A stretch of DNA of 29,839 nt from an uncultured Muribaculaceae bacterium (lineage in GTDB: Bacteria > Bacteroidota > Bacteroidia > Bacteroidales > Muribaculaceae). The position numbers and the translations under genes are program-made. The notes under the pieces were generated by a model. The model saw only the letters and a list, made by a program, of their open reading frames with translations, was not told the DNA's origin and did not search any database. Position 1 is the stretch's first letter; every line of letters begins with the position of its first letter. Of this stretch, positions 23,689-29,839 are shown piece by piece. The DNA lies in NCBI GenBank assembly GCA_910578095.1, contig CAJTOZ010000030.1, forward strand, positions 1 to 29,839. The letters run 5' to 3'.

Positions 23689-24622
23689 GTCTTTCCAATG
23701 TAAAGCGACACCGCGCTTTTCTCATGGGAGTTGCAGCTCTTCTTGTAGTGTGCTGCCATTTCAACAACCATATAGCGGGCGGCGCCGTAGGCCGTCTGCT
23801 TGCCGAGGGTTATATAGGAGTGGATATATTTATTTTCTGCAGTGCCATAGGGCTTGTACAGTCTTATTCGCGCCGTCCGGCAGCTTTGGCTTTCTACAGG
23901 AAACGTGTGGTGCGCATTCTGCCAACATTCTTGGCCGTGACATTGGCGGTGCTCGTTTTTGCCGCGATTCTCGGTACAAAGGATTTGCATCTGCGCGACT
24001 GGGCCATGACGCTTTCCACACTGGGCTACTGGACCGGCGATGCGTTCTTTGAGTGGTACACGCCGGCTATTCTTGCGCTGTACGCTCTTTTCCCTTTGCT
24101 GTATCAGGCATGTAGTATTAAAATGGGGGGGGTATCCTGTTGATTGTAAGTGTGTTATGTGCGTTGGTTGCTATGACCATGTTAAGCCCGTACCATTATT
24201 GGCTGGTGGCACGCATACCCATATTCATCGCCGGTATACTTGTGGCCATGTATCTTGAAAAAGTGCGTTTGTCCTATATATTGTGCGCAGCAATGTGTGG
24301 CGTGCTCGTGATGATATGGTCATATTCCTATCCCGTGGATGGTAATTATCAGAATGTATTACGCAACACATTTTTTGCCCCTCTCGTGATATTTCTCATT
24401 GTTGCCGCAGCGCGGCGCATGCCGACTAAGGTTATGGCAGCCGTTACGGCGGTGGGAGGTGTAAGCTACGAGCTGTTTCTGGTACATTTCGCAATGATAC
24501 GCTACGATTTTGTGTCGGTAATGCCTCCGCTGCTGTGTCTGGTGCTGTCGTTCATCCTTGCTTTTGCATTTGCGTTCGCCATACGAAAACTCACATCATA
24601 CAAAGCCACAATACGTAAGTAA
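23658..24622 (+). pseudogene. Third acyltransferase, frame broken at a G8 tract (phase-OFF or frameshifted)
   Basis: The first part (23658 to TGA at 24141-24143) reads KRHRAFLMGVAALLVVCCHF, GYIGVDIFIFCSAIGLVQSY and FYRKRVVRILPTF, the N-terminal half of an acyltransferase 3 protein of a different subgroup from the two before it. The second part, in the next frame up to 24622, continues with LLIVSVLCALVAMTMLSPYH, AGILVAMYLEKV and VGGVSYELFLVHF, the usual C-terminal half. The frames meet exactly at eight G (24125-24132). One extra G would give a single protein of 321 residues. So the gene is either phase-variable and OFF, truly decayed, or mis-assembled by one base. The rest of both halves shows no other damage. 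It begins inside the end of copy 2 and abuts the next gene at 24623. Confidence 0.8.
24125..24132 (+). repeat. Poly-G (G8) tract breaking acyltransferase 3 frame
   Basis: Eight consecutive G at the exact junction of the two half-frames. G9 (or G6) would restore the full reading frame. Confidence 0.85.
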
Positions 24623-25720
24623 ATGAAAGTACTCAACCTCATCTGGGGTTTTTCCCTTGGTGCCGGTATCGATAAGTGCTTCCTCACCTACCACGGCCTC
24701 TCTGCAGAGGACAGCAGCGTGGAGGTGTTGTCGGTGTGCATCAATCTTAAAAACCTGGATTCGCACATAGAGCCGCTGAGAGAAATCGGTGCCGTCATAA
24801 TAGATATCAACAGTCGCAAGGATTTCTCTTGGATAGGGAAACTCCATTCGCTCATCCTTAAGGAGCGCCCAGACCTCGTGTTCACCCACGGTTTTAACGG
24901 GGCTATTATGATGGGCATTATGCGTATGTTCGGCCGTTGCCATGTGCCGGTTGTGTGCTCCAATCATGGACGCTACACCGGCCCTACGCCATTCCGCAGG
25001 CTTGTGGAACCAATGGTGAACCGACTGATGTATATCACTTATCAGACTGTAGCCGTGAGTGTCATATGTGTGGACGGAAGCGGTCGCGAGGAAGTTTTGT
25101 CTGGAGGTGTGCCCCCAGACAAAATCACAGTGGTGCACAACGGCATTCCTGACAGAACGCCCGCTGTCGCGCACAACGCTGTTCCAGAGATCATCACGGC
25201 TTCGAGAATCTCAGTGGAAAAAGGGTTGAATCATCTGCTGCAGGCGCTTGCAATAATAAAGGACAAAGGCATTCCTTTCCGCTACCGCATGATAGGCGAG
25301 GGGCCGGAGCTTAATAACATGAAGCAGCTTGCCGGACAGCTGCAGCTCACGGACTGCGTGCAGTTCGAAGGCTTCCGCAGCGATGTGCCCGAATGTCTTG
25401 ACCAGGCAGATATCTTTGCGTTGCCTTCTCTCAGGGAATACCATTCCATAGCCGTTCTTGAGGCCATGCGCGCCGCTAAGGCTATAGTGGCCACCAATGT
25501 GGGCGGCAACTGCGAGTCTGTGACCGACGAATGTCAGGGACTCATCGTGCCTCCTGCCGATTCCGAGGCATTGGCTGCAGCTATAGAACGCCTGCTTAGC
25601 GATAGCGCTCTGCGTCGCACGCTCGGAGATGCCGCCCGCCGCCGTTTTGTGGATGAGTTCACGGAAAGTGCCATGAAGCGTGGCATAATCAACGCACTTA
25701 AAAAAGCTGTAGGCAAATGA
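24623..25720 (+). CDS. GT4-family glycosyltransferase
   Basis: 365 residues. MKVLNLIWGFSLGAGIDKCF opens the acceptor domain, followed by VFTHGFNGAIMM. The donor domain shows VVHNGIPD, ITASRISVEKGLNHLLQALA, YRMIGEGPELNNM and ADIFALPSLREYHSIAVLEA with a complete E-x7-E (about residues 272-280), then AIVATNVGGN. These are textbook GT4 (WaaG/PimA-like) landmarks. It would extend the repeat unit. The ATG directly follows the stop of the broken acyltransferase, so its translation may depend on whether that frame is read through. Confidence 0.93.
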   Translation: MKVLNLIWGFSLGAGIDKCFLTYHGLSAEDSSVEVLSVCINLKNLDSHIEPLREIGAVIIDINSRKDFSWIGKLHSLILKERPDLVFTHGFNGAIMMGIMRMFGRCHVPVVCSNHGRYTGPTPFRRLVEPMVNRLMYITYQTVAVSVICVDGSGREEVLSGGVPPDKITVVHNGIPDRTPAVAHNAVPEIITASRISVEKGLNHLLQALAIIKDKGIPFRYRMIGEGPELNNMKQLAGQLQLTDCVQFEGFRSDVPECLDQADIFALPSLREYHSIAVLEAMRAAKAIVATNVGGNCESVTDECQGLIVPPADSEALAAAIERLLSDSALRRTLGDAARRRFVDEFTESAMKRGIINALKKAVGK

Positions 25721-26877
25721 AAGCACTGATTGTGTCGATGGACATGCTGCCCGGAACTGAGCGCTTGATGCCGTGGCGCACCGTTGTGGAGGTGGCTAAA
25801 TACCTCTCCGCTCAGCCCGATATCGACGGTGTGGAGATTTATTCCGGCGAGACACCCGATACCGTCGAGCCGGAACGCACGTATGATGGCGTCAGGATAG
25901 TGGCCGGCGGCAAGGACGCTGCATCCATCGCCGCCTATGCCCGCAGTACATCCGTAGGGGCGCTGTTCTATCCTTTTGCGTTCCGCGATATATTCAAGCC
26001 CCTTGATGATTTCTCTTCACTTGAGATAAAGAAGGTGGCCTACATACCCGGAGGCATCTATCCTATGGCGGGTGTGCGCGCCCTGGCGGCTCAGGGCCTT
26101 TATTCAGCCGCGCGTCCGTATCTGATTGAAAATGCGGTGCCTCGCGGAATTATGCTTGAGAAACTCGCCGGCGCAGGATTTTCGCACATAATATCATTCT
26201 CGCCGTATACGGCTGCCATTGTTGTAAAGTATGGCTGGCCTGCCGCGCGTTCGGTGTGCGCTCTGCCCGGGCTCGACGGCTTCGGCAGCCTTGAGCCTGA
26301 TTATTCCGCAGTGGAACGTCTTGGTCTGCAGGATTCTAAGTTTGTGCTGTTTTCCGGCGCTCCTGCCGAGGTGCGCGGCAGCGGCTTGCTGCTTAAGGCA
26401 TATCCTCATTTCTTAAAGGCCAATTCGGATGCGCGCCTCGTGATGCTTATGCGCACCGACCGCAGTTCGTCGTTCGCCCGCTTCAACGAGGCTTTGGAGC
26501 GCTTGCCCGACAAATCGCGTCTGACCGTAGATTTTGAGCGGCTCACGCCGGCACAGCTGAAAGGCTTTTTCATGAAAGCCCGTGCGGTGGTGTTGCCGTT
26601 CATCATCATTCCTTCCGAAATACCGCTCACATATTTTGAGGTAATGGCCTGCGGCACACCCGTGGTCACATTCCATAACGGTGGTACCACCCACTATCTT
26701 TCCGAAGCAATTCTCACCGTGCCCTCCCGCACGCCAAAGAGCCTTGCCGGAGAAATGGCCCGGGTATGCAACGACGACCATCTGCACAGGCATCTGTGCG
26801 ATTGCGCGTTGAAACTGTCATCTAATCATCCCGATTGGGCTCAATCAGCACAAATATGGAAAACGACGCTCCAATGA
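25717..26877 (+). CDS. GT-B glycosyltransferase (GT4-like)
   Basis: 386 residues, joined by ATGA at both ends. The N-terminal half is poorly conserved (MKALIVSMDMLPGTERLMPW). The C-terminal half has FVLFSGAPAEVRGSGLLLKA, RLVMLMRTD and IIIPSEIPLTYFEVMACGTP, the donor-site segment of GT4 enzymes but with only six residues between its two Glu. VVTFHNGGTTHYL follows. A glycosyltransferase role is well supported by context and fold; donor and acceptor are unknown. Confidence 0.8.
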   Translation: MKALIVSMDMLPGTERLMPWRTVVEVAKYLSAQPDIDGVEIYSGETPDTVEPERTYDGVRIVAGGKDAASIAAYARSTSVGALFYPFAFRDIFKPLDDFSSLEIKKVAYIPGGIYPMAGVRALAAQGLYSAARPYLIENAVPRGIMLEKLAGAGFSHIISFSPYTAAIVVKYGWPAARSVCALPGLDGFGSLEPDYSAVERLGLQDSKFVLFSGAPAEVRGSGLLLKAYPHFLKANSDARLVMLMRTDRSSSFARFNEALERLPDKSRLTVDFERLTPAQLKGFFMKARAVVLPFIIIPSEIPLTYFEVMACGTPVVTFHNGGTTHYLSEAILTVPSRTPKSLAGEMARVCNDDHLHRHLCDCALKLSSNHPDWAQSAQIWKTTLQ

Positions 26878-27500
26878 AACACTGCATCGTGGTCAGCGGA
26901 ATCGATGGTTCCGGCAAGTCAACCATAATAGAAGCTCTGCGTAAGAGCCTGGAGGCGCGGGGCCACCGCACCGCATGCATCTGGCTCAGGTTCAACCACT
27001 ATCTCACCAAGGGTATGCATGCGATAGCCAGGGTGGCAGGATTGTCGGTGCCACGCCAAAACGAAATGGGCCATGTGTGGCAGCACGAACTGTACCGCTC
27101 CAAGGCTTTCTGCCGTGTGTACGTGCTCACGACATACCTCGATACATGGGTGAGCCGGCTGAAATATAATCGTGCCGCGCGCCACGCCGACACTGTGATA
27201 TGCGACCGCTGGATCACCGATATCCTTGTGGATCTGGCAGTGAAAACAAGGCGTCCCGACATCATCAGCGGCAAATGGGCGCGACGCTTCATGCGCATAG
27301 CTCCGGCCACCGCACGCTATTGCGTGGTGCATAGGAATCTGGACCATCTGCTTGATTGTCGTCTCGAAAATCGTGTGGATCCTGATTTCCGTTTTCGTCT
27401 GCAAATATATGAGGAGCTCATGAAGCAGCCCTATATACTGCCAGTCGATAATAATGGTACCATAGACGCAAGTGTGGCACAAATCGCACAATCGTTATGA
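26874..27500 (+). CDS. Thymidylate-kinase-like P-loop kinase
   Basis: 208 residues from the ATG at 26874, which makes the ATGA overlap usual in this operon; an in-frame ATG at 26856 is an alternative. The P-loop is GIDGSGKST (residues 9-17), HTACIWLRF follows, and DTVICDRWITDILVDLAV (about 106-123) supplies the DR motif of dTMP-kinase-like proteins. The protein is unlikely to be the housekeeping Tmk, because it lacks the familiar FxREPGGT-type segment near the P-loop. Similar kinases occur in polysaccharide loci with unknown substrates. Confidence 0.75.
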   Translation: MKHCIVVSGIDGSGKSTIIEALRKSLEARGHRTACIWLRFNHYLTKGMHAIARVAGLSVPRQNEMGHVWQHELYRSKAFCRVYVLTTYLDTWVSRLKYNRAARHADTVICDRWITDILVDLAVKTRRPDIISGKWARRFMRIAPATARYCVVHRNLDHLLDCRLENRVDPDFRFRLQIYEELMKQPYILPVDNNGTIDASVAQIAQSL

Positions 27501-27958
27501 AAAAGAAACGCACACCTAAAATCTGCTGCATATCTTCACACGGAGGTCATCTTCACGAGCTTATGCAGGCCACGCGGGGTGTGGAAGGAGACAAATACTG
27601 GGTCACATTCAGCACACCCCATACGCGCAAGCTCCTCGCCGACAAGCCGCATCACTTTGTGATAGACCCGGTGGTGAGCAAACCCAAGTTCATACTCAAC
27701 GCCCTGCAGTCGCTGTATCATCTGATTGTGGAACGGCCGGGCGTAGTCATCTCTACAGGAGCAGGCATTGCCGTGCCCACGATGCTGCTGGCAAAGTGGA
27801 TGCTGAAGGCAAAAATCATCTATGTGGAATCGGCCGCAGCTGTGGTGGAGCCTTCACGCACGGGGCGGTTTATGTATCCGCGTGCCGACCTGTTTCTTAT
27901 CCAGTGGGAGTCGTTGCGTGAGTTTTATTCTAATGCAAAATATACCGGAGTCTTATGA
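27497..27958 (+). CDS. Alg14/PssD-like glycosyltransferase subunit
   Basis: 153 residues. KICCISSHGGHLHELMQATR at the N-terminus and VVISTGAGIAVPTMLLAKWM with KIIYVESAAAVVEPSRTGRF match PssD/EpsE/Alg14 proteins. Alg14-type proteins form the membrane-facing acceptor half of a two-part GT28-like enzyme whose donor half is an Alg13/PssE protein. Two such donor-half genes follow directly. A hydrophobic stretch near residues 82-103 may serve as the membrane contact. It starts and ends in ATGA overlaps. Confidence 0.87.
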   Translation: MKKKRTPKICCISSHGGHLHELMQATRGVEGDKYWVTFSTPHTRKLLADKPHHFVIDPVVSKPKFILNALQSLYHLIVERPGVVISTGAGIAVPTMLLAKWMLKAKIIYVESAAAVVEPSRTGRFMYPRADLFLIQWESLREFYSNAKYTGVL

Positions 27959-28422
27959 TATCTGCAAGTTTTGGCAACGCGCCGGCATCCATGACGTTCA
28001 CTCGCATGGCTGAGGCTGTCGACCGTCTCGCAGGCAATATCGACGAGGAAGTACTGGTACAGACCGGCAATACTGCCTATGAATTCCGCCATGCCTCGAC
28101 TGTGCGCTTCCTCACCCACGACCAGATGCAGGACACCATGAAGAAAGCGTCAATCGTGATTCTGCAGGGAGGGTGGGGCACCATTTCAGAAGCCATAGCG
28201 CTTGGAAAACGCATAGTGAGCATTCCCCGACGTGTAGGGCAGGAGTGTAATCATCCCCAGGAAGAAGTCGTGCGCACGCTTGAAAAGCAGGGGTGTCTGC
28301 TGGGGTGCTACGACACCGCCACCCTTCCTGAAATAATCGAGACGGCACGGACATATATGTTCAAGCCGCTTCCGCGCGGAGAGTCCGGGGAAATAATAAA
28401 CGCTTTTATAAATGTATTATGA
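27955..28422 (+). CDS. Alg13/PssE-like glycosyltransferase subunit, first copy
   Basis: 155 residues. MISASFGNAPASMTFTRMAE begins the GT28 C-terminal domain; VILQGGWGTISEAIALGKRI (about residues 63-82) is the UDP-sugar-binding GGxGTxxEA motif, then VSIPRRVGQECNHPQEEVV with a conserved Asn-His pair. GCLLGCYDTATLPEII completes the fold. It should pair with the Alg14-like protein encoded just upstream to form one active glycosyltransferase. Confidence 0.87.
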   Translation: MISASFGNAPASMTFTRMAEAVDRLAGNIDEEVLVQTGNTAYEFRHASTVRFLTHDQMQDTMKKASIVILQGGWGTISEAIALGKRIVSIPRRVGQECNHPQEEVVRTLEKQGCLLGCYDTATLPEIIETARTYMFKPLPRGESGEIINAFINVL

Positions 28423-28880
28423 TATTCGTAGCATTCGGAAATTCTCCGTGCCCGTTCCCTCGCCTTGCCGCTGCTATTGAAAAACTGGCGGGCGATACCG
28501 GAGAAGAAATAATAGCCCAAAGCGGCTGCACCGACTTTGAATTCAAACACGTCAAAGCGGTGCCATTTATGAGCCAAGATGTGTTTAAATATCATCTAAG
28601 TAGCTGTGATATAGCTGTTTTGCAAGGTGGATGGGGTGGGGTAGCAGAAGCCTCCTGTTTGGGGTGTCGCATAGTGGCTGTGCCCCGTATAAAAGGCGTT
28701 GAGCACTATCATGATCAGGTACAGCTCATTAAGGCATTGGAAGAACAGGATGTTTTGCTTGGGTGCTACGATATATCCCTGCTTCCCGAAATAATCAAGA
28801 AAGCACGCACATTCAAATTCAAACCTATAGTACGCGGTGATGCTTCGGCTTTGATCAACGATTTTATAGCATCTATATAA
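28419..28880 (+). CDS. Alg13/PssE-like glycosyltransferase subunit, second copy
   Basis: 153 residues and clearly a paralog of the gene before it: MIFVAFGNSPCPFPRLAAAI, VLQGGWGGVAEASCLGCRIV, VPRIKGVEHYHDQ and DVLLGCYDISLLPEIIKKAR. The GGWG motif is kept but the Thr of GGxGT becomes Gly, and the Asn-His of copy 1 appears as Tyr-His. It may compete for or share the single Alg14-like partner, giving alternative donor specificity, or may be a duplicate in drift. A hairpin follows 39 bases after the stop. Confidence 0.85.
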   Translation: MIFVAFGNSPCPFPRLAAAIEKLAGDTGEEIIAQSGCTDFEFKHVKAVPFMSQDVFKYHLSSCDIAVLQGGWGGVAEASCLGCRIVAVPRIKGVEHYHDQVQLIKALEEQDVLLGCYDISLLPEIIKKARTFKFKPIVRGDASALINDFIASI

Positions 28881-28919
28881 CAGCCGGTTCCCGCACCTCC
28901 AATTCAACATATAAATAAT

Positions 28920-28959
28920 CACGGCCGAAGACATCCACATGTTTTCAGCCGTGCTTTTC
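28920..28959 (+). terminator. Terminator-like hairpin inside the operon
   Basis: CACGGC at 28920-28925 pairs with GCCGTG at 28948-28953; after one mismatch the stem goes on (28927-28934 with 28939-28946, one G-T pair) around a 4-base loop, and CTTTTC follows. It sits in the 92-base gap before the GT2 gene. In an operon with an UpxY-type antiterminator it could be an attenuation point that is read through. Confidence 0.5.
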
Positions 28960-28972
28960 ACATCATTTTGCC

Positions 28973-29803
28973 ATGAAACCCGATGTATCTTTTGTGGTGA
29001 TTGAATTTCATTCAATCGACGACATAGCAAGGTGTATCCATTCCATACGGTCGGCCGTGAGTGGGCTCAGCTATGAAATCATCGTTTCCTCAAATTCATG
29101 CTACGGCCCGGAGCGTCAGCGCGAGATAGCCGAATCCTTTCCGGATGCCCGTTGGGTATTCAACGAGCGGAACGGAGGCTTCGCTTATGGAATGAATCGG
29201 GGCCTGCAGCACGCAGCAGGGCGTTATCTTGTGATCATGAATCCCGATGTGAAGATCAACCGAGGCCTCGCCGATATGGTGCGCTTTATGGATTCCAACA
29301 GCGATATCGGCGCCGCAGCTCCGCGCATTGTGAGCGAGGAAGGAGATGTGCAGGATAGTTGTCGTCCTTATGTAAGTGTCGCCGGATTTATCGGTCGTCT
29401 CATACGACGCACTGTGCGTAATACCTCGGCAGTGTTGTCACATTCGTTCGACTATTCGCTCATTCAGACAGTCGATTGGGTGATAGGTGCATTCATCATG
29501 GTGCGCCGTGATGCGTATGGTCGCACCGGTGGTCTGGATGAACATTACTTCATGTATGCGGAAGATCTTGACTGGTGCACGCGCATACGCGCCGCTGGCT
29601 ACGAAGTGGTCTACAATCCCTCTATGGAAATAACATATAAGGGCTCGCGTGCAGCCCGGCGATCAAAAAAATACGCTCGCATTTTCTTGAAAAGCCATAT
29701 GCATTACTGGCGTAAGTTCGGTTTCTTCTTCGGCTATCCCCGGCGCAGAAACCTGGAATGGGGCCGGTGTGTGCCAACGAATCTCAAAACCACAGGCCAA
29801 TGA
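28973..29803 (+). CDS. GT2-family glycosyltransferase (rhamnosyltransferase-like)
   Basis: 276 residues of GT-A fold. VSFVVIEFHSIDDIARCIHS opens the nucleotide-binding part, ERNGGFAYGMNRGLQHAAGR is the family's NxGxAxxxNxG helix, and YLVIMNPDVKI carries the metal-site region (NPDV in place of strict DxD). WVIGAFIMVRRDAY and HYFMYAEDLDWCTRIRAAGY contain the catalytic ED. This set is typical of dTDP-rhamnosyltransferases such as WbbL, and the RmlA-like gene that follows would fit a dTDP-sugar donor. Donor identity is inference. The stop overlaps the next start by ATGA. Confidence 0.9.
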   Translation: MKPDVSFVVIEFHSIDDIARCIHSIRSAVSGLSYEIIVSSNSCYGPERQREIAESFPDARWVFNERNGGFAYGMNRGLQHAAGRYLVIMNPDVKINRGLADMVRFMDSNSDIGAAAPRIVSEEGDVQDSCRPYVSVAGFIGRLIRRTVRNTSAVLSHSFDYSLIQTVDWVIGAFIMVRRDAYGRTGGLDEHYFMYAEDLDWCTRIRAAGYEVVYNPSMEITYKGSRAARRSKKYARIFLKSHMHYWRKFGFFFGYPRRRNLEWGRCVPTNLKTTGQ

Positions 29804-29839
29804 AAGGAATAGTATTAGCCGGGGGCTCCGGAACGCGCC
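29800..29839 (+). CDS. rfbA: Sugar-nucleotide (dTDP-glucose type) nucleotidyltransferase, first 13 codons
   Basis: The visible residues are MKGIVLAGGSGTR, the N-terminal nucleotide-binding loop of RmlA/RfbA glucose-1-phosphate thymidylyltransferases. The gene runs off the window. Close relatives (GlmU-like or other NTP-transferases) share this loop, so the exact substrate cannot be proved from 13 residues; the MKGIVLAGGSGTR form is strongly typical of RmlA. Confidence 0.75.
   Translation, partial: MKGIVLAGGSGTR

Noticed and set aside
24140..24622. Second half of the broken acyltransferase as an independent gene starting at TTG
   Set aside because: Its content is simply the C-terminal membrane half of the family and it lacks the catalytic N-terminal part; it is better read as the same gene split at the G8 tract.
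26835..26873. Upstream start for the kinase-like gene
   Set aside because: The residues before MKHCIVVSG are encoded inside the preceding glycosyltransferase and do not resemble the family; the ATG at 26874 gives the operon's usual ATGA overlap.

Overview
The window looks like a chromosomal segment from a Bacteroidales bacterium, probably of the Muribaculaceae (S24-7) type. This rests on GC-rich codon use, Bacteroidetes-style -7 boxes (TAnnTTTG) upstream of several genes, an LruC-type lipoprotein, a Bacteroides-like xylA-xylE pair, and a capsule locus led by an UpxY-type NusG paralog. The family assignment is inference; no marker gene settles it.

Left part (1-10760), housekeeping and accessory metabolism: the 3' end of xylose isomerase and a xylose/H+ symporter; a reverse-strand LruC/DUF4842-like surface lipoprotein; a forward run of shikimate dehydrogenase, a YeiH/UPF0324 membrane protein and a short ComEC-like membrane protein; a reverse pair pepD plus an N-acetylmuramidase-like lipoprotein; then a small conserved-type membrane peptide and an OmpH/Skp-like lipoprotein. 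Strong hairpins close most of these units.

Right part (10770-29839), a capsular/extracellular polysaccharide operon on the + strand. It opens with a 275-bp segment bounded by perfect 19-bp inverted repeats that contains a good promoter pointing at the operon. This is the architecture of a phase-variable invertible capsule promoter, seen here in the ON orientation. Then come a long UpxY-like antiterminator, an unrecognised gene in the slot where upxZ normally sits, a Wzx-type flippase, a hexapeptide acyltransferase, a FemAB/CelD-like GNAT protein, a beta-propeller protein, several GT4-type glycosyltransferases, a Wzy-like polymerase, a membrane-linked nucleotidyltransferase, three membrane acyltransferases, a thymidylate-kinase-like protein, an Alg14-like protein followed by two Alg13-like proteins, a GT2 glycosyltransferase and the start of an RmlA-type nucleotidyltransferase. 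Most junctions are 4-base ATGA overlaps.

The most interesting signal is a second, post-promoter layer of possible phase variation. Two of the three acyltransferase genes carry uninterrupted poly-G tracts in their coding sequence. One is G9 and in frame. The other is G8 and one base short of joining its two halves, so it reads as OFF. The third gene has the same site broken by an A (GGGGGAGGG). If real, an invertible promoter would switch the whole capsule while slipped-strand tracts tune its acyl decoration.
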